NCBI GenBank assembly: GCA_023055505.1
Contig: JALIRH010000049.1
Span: 3,348,001-3,412,000 of the forward strand
Direction of reading: 5' to 3'
DNA: 64,000 bases
Origin: Callipepla californica brunnescens
Taxonomy: Eukaryota; Chordata; Aves; Galliformes; Odontophoridae
This document shows positions 54,797-64,000 of the stretch, piece after piece. The notes below the pieces were generated by a model. The model made no database searches and was not told where the DNA came from. It was given only the letters and a program-made list of their open reading frames with translations. A program made the translations under genes and the position numbers. Each line of letters opens with the position of its first letter. The first letter of the stretch is position 1.

Positions 54797-55478
54797 GTGA
54801 GTTGTCATTTTTTGTTGTTGTTTTGGAGGAGAGGTAGAAAAGTAAAAGTTTGGTTACAGCAGGTGAATTTAAAAAGGGTGAAATGTCGGAGGGACATGGT
54901 TCAGTTGGTTCCTGAGTGGCTGTGCTCTTCCACAGCCAAGCACACAGCTTCTTCCACCACAACATCTCAGTTTGTCACTTAGAAATTGGGATCTTTTCCC
55001 ACCCCTTCACCTCCCCATGACAACTGGACTTCTCCCACACATCTCTTGGCCCGGATCTTCCTGAGGCTCTCTCCCTGCTCTGTATTTCAGCTGAGGTCGG
55101 CATAGACTGGAAGAGACTCAGCGGCGGCACGGGGCACGGTGGGGACGGCCAGGTTTGGTGGGCTGGGAGGCACTGCCGAAGCTGGGAGGGGAGCTGGGAC
55201 ATGCAGCAAACGAGGGCACTCTTGATTCCTTGCCTGCTGGAAATGAGGGTGTCAGGAGAAGGGCGCTGGAGGATGAAGGCTGCACTCAGAAGGGAAGGGG
55301 ATGCAGCTCTCCTACGCTTTGTGCTGGCACAGCTACTGCTTATTAAAACCATTGAGGTTAGAGAAGCAGCACAGGTAGCTGTGCCAGTGATTCCTCTCTC
55401 AAAGCATTCCAAAATGAGGCCAGAATCTGCTGTGGTGGGCCAGGATATCTCCGAATCAGCAGCATCCTTTACAGTTAC
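54797..55478. other. Intron-like spacer
   Basis: Up to about 55335 this matches 5064-5610 of block A inverted. Homology then ends at GTGCTGGCACA. No gene. Confidence 0.45.
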
Positions 55479-55671
55479 CTGCACGGGTTGGAAATCACTG
55501 CTGAAAACTGATGCCTCCACCGTAAAGTGTGAGTTCTTGCCAACCCGAGTGCACATCATTTTCATTCTTTCTAAAAGATGGGGAGATTCAGTAACCAAGC
55601 TCACACTGAGATAAGGTTCCCCTGCAATATCTTGTTTTCCTCCAGAAGTGTTGAACTCAGCAGCATTCAGA
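55479..55671 (-). other. Possible isolated coding exon, unknown family
   Basis: On minus, a strong acceptor (a T-rich tract then CCTGCAG) and a consensus donor (GTGCAG then GTAACT) bound a 193-nt open segment. It encodes EPYLSVSLVTESPHLLERM, MMCTRVGKNSHFTVEASVFS and SDFQPVQ. The composition (alternating hydrophobic strands, a Cys, few low-complexity runs) looks like real protein, perhaps a beta-sandwich domain, but I do not recognise the family. It lies on the strand opposite to the MTUS2-like exons. No partner exon was found. Confidence 0.4.
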
Positions 55672-55841
55672 CTGCAGGAAAAAAAAAGCAAGAACAGAGG
55701 TGATAAAGTATGTGAGGTTCAAAACTTGAGGAAAAAAACCAGAGCGCCTGAGGCTGTGGTGCATGCCAGTAACTGTATCTGTGATCTAATACACAAAAAC
55801 GAAGGGTTGTTTCAGTTCTGCCTCCCGCTGGTGCTGTGTTT

Positions 55842-56216
55842 AGTTACCTCAGGTACCGTGTTTCATTCTGGGCTCCTCAAGAAGGACATGGAGGCCCTGG
55901 AGCGCGCTCTGAGAAGGCAGTGGAGCAGCAAAGGGTCTGTAGCACGAGTCTGCAGGGGAGCGTCTGAGGGAACTGGGATTGTTCAGTGTGGAGAAGAGGA
56001 GGTGGGAATTGGCCACTCCTCTTGTCCCTCTGTTGGAACAGGATGCCCGGGGAGGTGACAGAGTCACTGTCCCTGGAGGTATCCAAGAGCCATAGAGACG
56101 TGGCAGGGGAGGACGTGGTTAGTGGGCACGCTGGGGACGGGCTGATGGTTGGATTGGGTGCTCGCAGTGTCTGAGCGGTGTTTTCCAGCCTTAATGGCTC
56201 TGTGATGCTATGATTC
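55842..56216 (+). mobile_element. Old CR1 3' part with deletions
   Basis: Contains GGACATGGAGGCCCTGGAGC, GAGGGAACTGGGATTGTTCA, GGAGGTATCCAAGAGCCA and a GGCTCTGTGATGCTATGATT end, all CR1 3' words, with several deletions. Plus strand. Confidence 0.8.
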
Positions 56217-57830
56217 CACAGATCAGCTCTGCTGATGGTCGCACCGACCTCACCAGAATGAATGGGGTGAGTCACCTCTCTTAAGCCTCAGTTACAGTTG
56301 AGATGACCACCTCCATCCATCTTCAGGTTTCAGAAGCTGCTCTGGGGCCAAATAAAGAACAAATCTTCTCGGAGTAGGCTTCGGGATACCTTCAGATGGA
56401 AAAAATAACCTCATTTTGTTGCAGGTTGAGAAAACAGTAATCCTGGAAAGAGAATCACTGTGCTGCAACGGTGGAATGGAGAACTCAGAGCCAGGGCTGA
56501 GCAGAAGACCATCACAGCAGGGTTTGCTGAGACACTTGTACTCTATGTGAGCTTGTGTAGAGGCTGCGAATGTTAACTGCCCAAGGCTGACACTGATTTC
56601 AGAAAGAGAAGAATTGAGTATATTTCCTCTTGAAAGCGTATGGTTGTCCTGCTCTGCCTGTTTCATTAACAAATCCGTTTTATATCAGGGTTTGTTTCCT
56701 GTAACGCGAGTAAGGTTGCCTGTCTATAGGAAGTTATTTTCACCTGACTTGAGTGACAAGGTTCACTGCCAAAGGAGACATCTGCTTTTGTGCTGGTGTG
56801 CCTTTGTTTTTTTCTCAGCAAATGCTTGTTAGGAAAGGCTGCAGTGGGGCTTTGGGTGTTGTGTTTATGGCCTGTCTTGTTGGGCACCGCAAAAGAAAAA
56901 GTAATTCCACATGCAGCAAAGCATTCCCATGGAGCTATTTCTCCAGGTCATGCTCCTTGCAGGCTTTCTCATGCTGTTTGGACCTCGAGCTCACCCCAAA
57001 GCTGTTTCTCTAATGGGATCATGAATAGGATCTTTCTCCTCTACTGGGCAAGCAGCTGTCCAAAATCTTCTACCAGCCCGTATCTTTTAATCTTCTGTCT
57101 CTGCAAGCGCTGCTCTGTGGTTCGGCATTGTCAGAGGGAGAGAAGCAGACATATCTGCCACCGCCACCGTAGCTCTGTTGCTGTAGGAAACGTGGCCAAA
57201 GCAGCAGCAATCCTCAGCTGCCAGAGCCCTGGAAATGCGTGATGGGTGGCTGTGTGTGTCAGGGTTCAGAAGCAAAGGTGAGAGTTACAGCTGCCACTGG
57301 AGTTGGCAGCAGAGTTGTGTCCTTGACTACAAAGAGAAATGCCTAAAACTCAGGCTTGCCCCTACTCCACCGCCCTGGAGTGGATGGGGCAGCTCAACGA
57401 GCACCTCTGGGTTATGGTGGTTGGGAAGCGCGGGTGTCTGTGACCACTATGGCACCAGGCCCCACCCCAGGAGTGGGTCTGGAGCCTCTGAGGCTAAGGG
57501 CACAATTCTGGGTAAGAAACTCTGCACCAGAGAGCAGACTGTGCAAGCAGAGGCCGCAGCACTGTGCGGGGCATCTGCGTCCCCCATGTGCTGAATGAGG
57601 GCAGATGACGATGCAATGAGTTTCACTGCTCTTGGGGCTGAAAGCAACCCAGCCCTGAGCTGACGGTGATGAGGATGCCCGAAGCCTCTGGACGTACCCA
57701 CGTCCCCAGGCCAGGTACGTGGACAGTTGTGTCCCAGCTGCAGCCCTGGGAACAAGGTGGGGAGGTGTGGAGGGAGGTGGGTGCCTCCTGCCCCCTCCGT
57801 CCTCAGGTGCTGTCTGGCTTCCCTCCCCAG
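56217..57830. other. Spacer, no gene supported
   Basis: Unique in the window. Open frames up to 150 codons on both strands overlap each other and show no domain or splice pattern I recognise. Probably intron of the MTUS2-like fragment if the two exons belong together. Confidence 0.4.
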
Positions 57831-57999
57831 GCAACTGTCAGAGGAGAACGCCGATCTCCAAAAACATGTGGAGAAAGAAACGAAGAAGAGACCGAGCAGG
57901 AAAAACGCGGAGCTGCTCCGGAAGCTTCAGGGAGGAGACGCCATCAGCCCCGTTCAGAATGGGCGTCTGAGCTGCATGTTCTGCACTGATTGTTCCTAA
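57831..57999 (+). pseudogene. MTUS2-like C-terminal exon
   Basis: Preceded by CCCTCCCCAG, the segment encodes [19 protein letters not shown], then [14 protein letters not shown] and ISPVQ. This closely follows the conserved end of the MTUS1/MTUS2 coiled coil (LSEEN...EKET...LSR.NEELLWKL..GD..SP). Relative to the family, two residues are missing between KET and KKR, the Trp is Arg, and the protein ends soon after with an unrelated tail and TAA at 57997-57999. The family call is fairly confident from recall. The altered residues suggest a pseudo-exon. Confidence 0.65.
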
Positions 58000-58009
58000 T
58001 TGCATTTTT

Positions 58010-58085
58010 GAATATTCTTGTATATATTGGATATATATATGTTGGATATATATATTTTATATTCTTAAATATATTCCATATTCCC
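58010..58085. repeat. AT-rich tract
   Basis: TATATTGGATATATATATGT-type dinucleotide-rich sequence just after the MTUS2-like exon. Confidence 0.75.
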
Positions 58086-58178
58086 ATGAGCAAGGAGAGA
58101 AAACCGACCCTTTGTGTTCAGACCTTTGCTGGCTCAGCATTAGGCCGAGCTGTGCTGCTGCCGGTTGGGCAGACACGG

Positions 58179-58402
58179 TGCAGCACGAAGCTCAACACCC
58201 GCTCCGTTCCAGACATCCTCCGCCCCGGGACAGATGGGTCGGACACACGGTGTCAAGTGCCGAACGCCAATTTATTGCTGCACAACGATAGAGCTTCTTA
58301 GACCCGTATACCCGACTGCCCCGGATACCCGTGACACCCAATGAGCCCTTCACGAGGCTACCAGGAGCCCCAGAGATCACGAGTCTGCCCCGTGTCCCTA
58401 CA
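58179..58402 (-). mobile_element. Short retroviral LTR (3' LTR) next to a polypurine tract
   Basis: On minus the LTR begins TGTAGGGACACGG immediately after AAAGAGGGGGGAGA. It includes an AATAAA (in GCAGCAATAAATTGG) and probably ends GTGCTGCA near 58179. The inner end is estimated. The family was not identified. About 224 bp, short like avian alpharetrovirus-related LTRs. Confidence 0.65.
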
Positions 58403-58416
58403 TCTCCCCCCTCTTT
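58403..58416 (-). promoter_or_regulatory. Polypurine tract
   Basis: AAAGAGGGGGGAGA on minus, directly 5' of the LTR start. Shows that the LTR is a 3' LTR with internal sequence to its right (towards RPS17). Confidence 0.8.
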
Positions 58417-58489
58417 GTGAATTAATAAACCCCTCCACGTTAACCTGCTTTCCCCACCTCTATTGTAAAAACAACAAGTGCCTCAGAGA

Positions 58490-58834
58490 GCACCTCGCGG
58501 CATTCTGAAGTTCATCTCCAGGGCGGGCCCACGTGACCAGCAGGTTGGGCAGGCTGCCAAAGTCCAGGAGCTTTCTTGGTGCCCGGGTCCGCTTCAATGA
58601 TCCGAGAGCAGAGACCTCGGGCACGCGGTTGTCCCGGCGCTCCACCTCCTCCTCCTGCAGTTTGATGGGGAGAGCCCAGAGCGGGCCCCGCTGGATGCGC
58701 TTCTTGCTGGGGATGATTTCCATCTCCTCACGCACGCGCTTGTTGGTGTGGAAGTTGTTGCCCAGACGGGCGTGGTGCTTCTCGGTGATCACCCACGCCG
58801 CTTTCTTCATCGTCTTCGCCCTCACGCATCCCAT
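58490..58834 (-). pseudogene. RPS17: RPS17 (ribosomal protein eS17) processed pseudogene
   Basis: A minus-strand frame from ATG 58834 reads [74 protein letters not shown] and [14 protein letters not shown]. This is the intronless ribosomal protein eS17, a component of the small ribosomal subunit. About 13 residues are missing after IIPSKK and several more before KLLDFG. Key residues are substituted, and the C-terminal end is altered and runs past the usual stop. The absence of introns shows a retrocopy. It lies about 75 bp upstream of a polypurine tract and LTR on the same strand, without an obvious poly-A tail, so it may have been carried by a retroelement. Confidence 0.9.
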
Positions 58835-58984
58835 GGCTGCGGCGGTCGTGGACAGAGGGAGCACGCGAAGGCAAGGAAAGGTGCGTTACAACAACAACAT
58901 TCCCAGCCAAACGTTTCGATAGCAAACACTTTTCCCCTTTTTCTTCCTTTCCAACAACATTCCCGACAACAGTCAAACAGACAC

Positions 58985-59128
58985 ATAACCACAACAGACA
59001 TAGAACGACTGGATGCTGTGCTGAGGGACATGGGTCAGTGGGAGCTATGGGTGATGGGTGAATGGTTGGACGGGTTGATCTTGTAGGTCTTTTCCAACCT
59101 TGGTGGTTCTATGATTCTATGATTCTAT
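58985..59128 (+). mobile_element. CR1 3' end with octamer tail
   Basis: Contains GTTGATCTTGTAGGTCTTTT, CCAACCTTGGTGGTTCTATG and ATTCTATGATTCTATA, the typical CR1 3' end with the ATTCTATG octamer repeats. Confidence 0.92.
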
Positions 59129-59164
59129 AAAACTAACTAACTTTATAAACCCGTAACGTCTTAC

Positions 59165-59823
59165 GAACTACGTTTGGGGCCCGGACGGATCAGCAGAGAG
59201 ATGCAGCGAACGTTTCCACAGCAAACATCTACAAGGACAAAAAATGAATGTCAGAGTAATAGCCAGAATAAGGGTTAACAAGGCAAAGACAGCAACGTGG
59301 ATTCAGATCAGTATCGAGGTGTGATCCGTTGTCGATTATACCGGAGATGAAGTCTACGCCATCCACTGCTCCGATCCACGGGGGTTGGGATCAGCATGCG
59401 CAGCAGGATGAGGGCTTCCCACCTCCCCCCGGTCCTGATGCACATGCATCATCGGGGCCCAGAACATTTCATGAAACCAAAACATGTTATAAAGTAGTTT
59501 GGGGTTGAGGGGAATAACAAAATGTTATGGTCGGGGTTCAGGGGGAACGACAAGATTGGGGGAGACATCAGGAACAGCAGGAGGACACAATTGACATTCG
59601 CACGGCCAAAATGATAGACCACGGTGGCAATTAAGGCAGCGCTCAACACAAGAAGAGTGTGAATCGATACAAAATACAATTCCAGTACATGATTGCGGAA
59701 AGTTACGGAGTTGGAAGGAATGGTGGCCCAATTCGCCTGGGTCGGGGGTCTGTCTATGCAGCGAGAAAATAGATGTCCGCACCCCCACTCCAAAGCACAT
59801 GCGTTGTTTAGGCCTAAAAACAC
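59165..59823 (-). mobile_element. ERV remnant with env-tail-like ORF and LTR-like end
   Basis: 59165-59600 matches 4648-5062 inverted. On minus, an ORF from 59823 (124 codons) has one hydrophobic stretch (YFVSIHTLLVLSAALIATVV) that could be a membrane segment, followed by the LTR-like part. I do not recognise the family. Assignment as retroviral rests on the layout only. Confidence 0.45.
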
Positions 59824-60125
59824 CCCTGATATCTAAGCCCCTTTTTCCTGGTCCCTCTTGTACCCAGTTTCCCTGACTCCAGTGGTTCCAGCTCCTCATT
59901 ATTCCTGAAGAGAGATGCCTGTTTGCTCATCTTATTGGAACAGCAGGATGTTCATCCTGCTTTCTTACCGACAAGCTTATCAGTTTGATTTAAGCCCATC
60001 CAACACATCTGGCCCAACAGATAAAATCCGCAGTGAGCAGATCCTTTGGGTCTGGATGATTTGCAGTTGTCTTTACTGTAGAGAAGCAGTTCTCATGGTT
60101 CAGCAGCACTGGGTGCACAGCGGGT
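59824..60125. other. Unique spacer
   Basis: About 300 bp not found in blocks A or B. No gene seen. Confidence 0.4.
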
Positions 60126-60449
60126 ATGTATATGTGCAAAGCCACATGGTATGGAATTGACTGCTGACTGTATAAACCAATATACATTTTTCAGACAGAT
60201 CTCAATACCTGCAAAGCACATGAACAACCCCCACGCATTATTTTATCGTGTCCTCTTAGTGAGATAATGTCAGGGCCTGAGGACTCATACAGCTCTATCT
60301 GACCCACTTGGGTATCCTGGAGCTGATCAGGCCCCACCTCATACCAGGACCATCAGCTCCTGCTTTAGTGAGGCTGCAGCTAGGCTGGGCTCCAGCTCCA
60401 CACAGTCCTGCCTGGCTATGGGGCCACTGAGCTCACCCAGTGGACCAAT
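60126..60449. other. Block C start, spacer
   Basis: Matches about 19670-19997 (block B, same orientation). No gene. Confidence 0.55.
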
Positions 60450-60583
60450 TTCATAGATACATGAGGTTGGAAAGGACCTACAAGATCATCTAGTCCAACC
60501 GTCCTCCCACCACCATCCCTACCCACCAAACTACTCAATCCAATCCCTTAGCACCTCATCTAAACGCTTCTTGAACAGCGCTA
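60450..60583 (-). mobile_element. CR1 3' end fragment (block C copy)
   Basis: Reverse complement of 4001-4133. Confidence 0.88.
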
Positions 60584-61974
60584 GGGATGGGCCCCTGTGG
60601 CTGCTCCGGTGCCCCTGGCTGCCCCGGTGCTGGCTAAGGTGATGGACCCCGGCCCTCCCCTTGTCCCCTAGAGAGCACCCATTGCTCCCAGCTCCTCTTC
60701 CCACAGGCATTACAGCCGTACCTCAGCTTGTCTGCAAAGGCGTGCCGGTCTTCAAAAGCACTCAGACGCAACTCCAGAAGAATCAGCTTGAGGTGCAGAC
60801 CAAGGGATGATGAACAGTTCAGCTTGCCATTGTGAGCGTTCACTGCCGGCATGCATTTGTTTTTGTTTTTTCTTTTTTCTGTGCAGTAAACACTTGTGAA
60901 AAAGCTGGTGTTTCTTGTGTGGCGTTAGGTATTTTATATCACTGTGTGTACGTAGGAGAGCGCAGTGATAAAGCACTGTTGGTCAGCAGCAGAGAGCACT
61001 GAGCTGTTGCGACACAGCAGCTGTGTATTCTGGGATGTCCTGCATATGCATGCAGACAACGTATACATCCTATACAGGATAACATGAAAAAAAAATATGT
61101 GCAATTGTGAAATATTAGCCAAACCACATGCCTTCAAAATAGGCGCATGGCAGCTCAACGGAGCAGCAGTTCCAAGAAACAAGATGTTGGGGCCATTGCG
61201 TGGTTATCCTTCCTTCACTGTTTTTACCACGGAACTGTTCTCTTTGTAACGCGTTCCTGGCACGTCACATTTACCGTCGTCTCATAACTCAGCGTCTTGC
61301 CTTCGTTTGGCAGAGGTAACGGTGCATCAAACACGAAGAAGTCAGAAATCGTGCAGGTTTTGGGATTTCTGATCCGGGTGTGCCAAACCTGGCATTCCCG
61401 CTGAGCATTTTCCTGTCGTCAATTTCTGCCTAACTAATAACTAGGTAATTCCTAAGAAGCGCCGAGTCGATCAGTGTGGCCTAAAAACAAAATCCCAAAC
61501 ATCCTAAAGCTGACTTTCCTTCTTCACAAGCCACGGTCGGTGAAGAAGGGAATGCTTTTAAGGACTGAGAAACGGCATTTCAAAGTGTGAAAGAAAAGCG
61601 TGCCCTTAACGACAAGAACTGTTTCTCGCTTGCCTAAAACCATAAGGCTCAGCTGCCCTCATGCATCACAGGATGACAAAGTGGGAGATGCAATGCTGCA
61701 AAGGATTGATTACAACTTAATTAGGCATCAAAAGGAGGGCTAAAAGTATTCAAGGAGGTGAAGGAGCTCTTCCGCACGTGTGAGATGGAAAGGATTCTTA
61801 ATATGGTGACAGTAATCCCGTAAAGAGAATGACTTCTTCTTTTTCTCTAAGTGATGCAGAAAGATGAGGAGCGGTCCACGCAAAGTTTGAAAGATTGGAG
61901 GGTTTTTTTTTTTAAAGGATCGGGGCACCGAGGCCTGTCCGATTAATTGCTGGAGCAGGAAAACAAACCACCTC
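60584..61974. other. Block C non-coding segment
   Basis: Matches 2604-4000 inverted. ATCCT at 61067-61071 is the empty target site of the block-B LTR. Confidence 0.55.
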
Positions 61975-62306
61975 TGTAGGTCAAATAACCCCGAGGAAAG
62001 CACTCAAGGAAATGGTGCGAAAGGTGGTATATTTTCGGTAGGCTTTAAGTAGATGGTATACAAATAAATAGCAGAAGAGATCGGCTCACCTTGGTGATGG
62101 TTGAGGCTTGCCGATAACTCCCCCAGGGAGGGATCTCCAACCAGAGATCCTTCCCCTCTGGTGGTGGTCAGCCCTTACATGGGGTCTGGGAGAGGTGGAG
62201 TCAAACTGCACCCCTTCCAATCACACTCAATTGTGCCCCTGCAGCTGACTCAGTGCCTCAGGTGATCCATCAGTGGTTCAGGCCGTGATTCAGCAGTTCT
62301 CATACA
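61975..62306 (-). mobile_element. LTR, family 'T' (block C copy)
   Basis: Reverse complement of 2275-2603. Confidence 0.6.
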
Positions 62307-62816
62307 TCCCTCCACCTTGGGCCCAAGAGATCTGAAGTTCAAAGTTCCATTGTGATTGAGTGCTTGTTCAGACTGGGCCCTTCTCACATCCAAATCCTAT
62401 GATGAGACACATTGCCCACGTGGGACTTGGGCCTCGCAATATCTTGCACCCCACGCAGAGTGCTGCTGTTCCCTTGTCTCTCATTTGACATCACACAAAC
62501 CTCCATCTCAATGCCCCAGGAAGGGCCCTGTGCCAGCATGAGGGACAGGATCTCCCCTCCATGGCTCCGGGGATCAGGGCATGGCCTTTCTGCTTCGTGA
62601 GACAAAGAAGGGATTTCTCAGCATCACAGCCACCATTACAGTTCTTTGTCAACCTGTAACCGTGGCTTCCAATGATCTGCTCCAGCAAGTCCCTGGCGCT
62701 AACGAAGCACGGAGCTGGGCCGGCCTTGCGACGGCAGCTAGCCGTGGGAGAACAGAAATCTCACGGCCAGTGGTTTGTAATGCTTTCATAATTGACCTGG
62801 GTGCGGGACCTGAAGG
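62307..62816. other. Block C spacer
   Basis: Reverse complement of 1765-2274. No gene. Confidence 0.5.
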
Positions 62817-62821
62817 CACGC

Positions 62822-63368
62822 TGTCAACGGTTTACCGGAATGGGTCGGCACGGTTCCGCGACCATTGGTGTGGGGGACCCACGGCCCAGGAAAGGGGAAA
62901 GGGAAAAGGGAGATGGGCCTAGGGACAAAGCAGCGGCAACGATCTGAGGAGGAAAGCTAATTCACTAAATAAGATCTCAGGCAGCAAAATGACACAATCT
63001 AATACGATCTAATTGGAATTGAGGCTAATGAATCAAATAAAATGAGCAAGAGAATGTCTGATAAACCGAAGGCCTTATGCTAACGCTGAAAGCGAACGGC
63101 AGCGAGCACCCACTGCCGAGTGATCCCGAAGGAAAGAGAGCATCCCGTGACACACGAGCAGTTGATATCTTTTCCTCTGAGCAGAAAATACGTAAAAATA
63201 CAAAGCATCGCACAGTGCTCTGGGGAATGGAGTTCTTCTCTTCTGGGACAGGTACACCCATAACTACTGATGATCCGCGGAGCTGGAGCCCTGACTCTTT
63301 GACTCTTCATGCACTCCATGATGTTACGATGTGGAATACCAATGCCCCAAAATCATAAAACCGTGGCA
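62822..63368 (-). mobile_element. Solo LTR, family 'S' (block C copy), TSD CACGC/CACAC
   Basis: Same ends and same imperfect duplication (62817-62821, 63369-63373) as in blocks A and B. Confidence 0.82.
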
Positions 63369-63762
63369 CACACTGAGCAGGTTCGCGGATTGCACGGATT
63401 TGGGGTGAGCTCCTGACTCCCTTAGGACGTCCTGCTGAGAGATCTCGCCAAACTGGAGGGCTGGGCAATTGGCAGCAGCGTTCGGAGAACCCAACCTACG
63501 AGGTCACGCCGTCCCCAGCAGTTCTACTGAACCGTGGCCCTCAGCGCGAGGGCGAAACGCTCCTTCACAGCCCCGGGGTCGGTGTCTGCAACACCTCCCC
63601 GGGCCGCACGTTCTGGAGCCTGACAGCTCTTTTGAGAAGTATACTTTTATATATTTACATCAAAAGATAAATTTATGTATTCATATAGAAAGATAAATTT
63701 ATATATTTATATAAAAAAAATCTAAATTTGTATATTTGTGTAAAGATATATATCTTTATACT
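63369..63762. other. Block C spacer and AT-rich tract
   Basis: Reverse complement of 823-1215. From about 63640 it is nearly pure A/T. Confidence 0.6.
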
Positions 63763-64000
63763 GTCGTGGTGGCGAACGGTGTTAAGTCCAGCTGGCGTCC
63801 TGTCACGAGTGGTGTCCCCCAAGGGTCGGTACTGGGGCCCATACTGTTTAATCTCTTTATTGATGACCTGGATGAGGGGATTGAGTGCACCCTCAGTAAG
63901 TTTGCGGATGACATCGAGTTGGGAGGAAGTGTGGATGTGCCTGAGGGTAGGGAGGCCCTTCAGCGGGATCTGGATAGGCTAGACAGTTGGGCTGAGCTCA
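63763..64000 (+). mobile_element. CR1 LINE, start of the block C copy, cut by window end
   Basis: Same truncation point and same protein ([13 protein letters not shown]) as 23846 onward. Continues beyond the window. Confidence 0.92.

Overview
The window is nuclear DNA from a bird, most likely chicken or another galliform. The evidence is CR1 LINEs with the avian octamer-type 3' end, ERVL-type and betaretrovirus-like endogenous retroviruses (ERVs), olfactory receptors of the OR14-like family that is expanded in birds, and a maestro heat-like (MROH) gene remnant. The species assignment is an inference. No complete, intact host gene was found. The host-gene material is pseudogenes and isolated exons embedded in repeats and segmental duplications.

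Layout. Block A (1-14285) starts inside a CR1 and carries ERVL-type LTRs, one MTUS2-like exon and olfactory receptor pseudogene 1. A unique segment (14286-19000) holds old LTR and CR1 fragments, a degenerate telomere-type repeat and the last eight exons of a broken MROH gene. Block B (19576-24849) is an inverted copy of 1-4557 and ends in a CR1. Its 3' tail runs directly into an 18-bp satellite (24850-26046). An internally deleted ERVL-like provirus follows (26047-29628), then block E (29629-33204, olfactory receptor pseudogene 2, inverted copy of 10.7-14.3 kb). A truncated betaretrovirus-like provirus (33205-35877) comes next. The main 18-bp satellite array (35878-47083) contains two orientation switches and several higher-order repeats. 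After a solo LTR (47084-47516), block D (47517-55335) holds olfactory receptor pseudogene 3 and an MTUS2-like exon. Segment 55336-60125 has a possible unknown exon, an MTUS2-like terminal exon, an RPS17 retrocopy beside a retroviral LTR, and an ERV remnant. Block C (60126-64000) is a second copy of B and ends inside the CR1.

The repeated architecture is CR1 - 18-bp satellite - ERVL LTR - olfactory receptor block. LTR insertions shared by all copies, one LTR private to block B, and one insertion kept as a provirus in E but as a solo LTR in D together give a relative history of the duplications. The most novel-looking system is the satellite: an 18-bp unit (GGGGCCATAGGRATCAAT) that begins at a CR1 tail, has higher-order periods that are multiples of 18 bp (450, 1386, 1404) or such a multiple minus 1 bp (1133, 1115), includes an inverted duplication and a perfect palindrome at its orientation switches, and is open in several frames on both strands for hundreds of codons.
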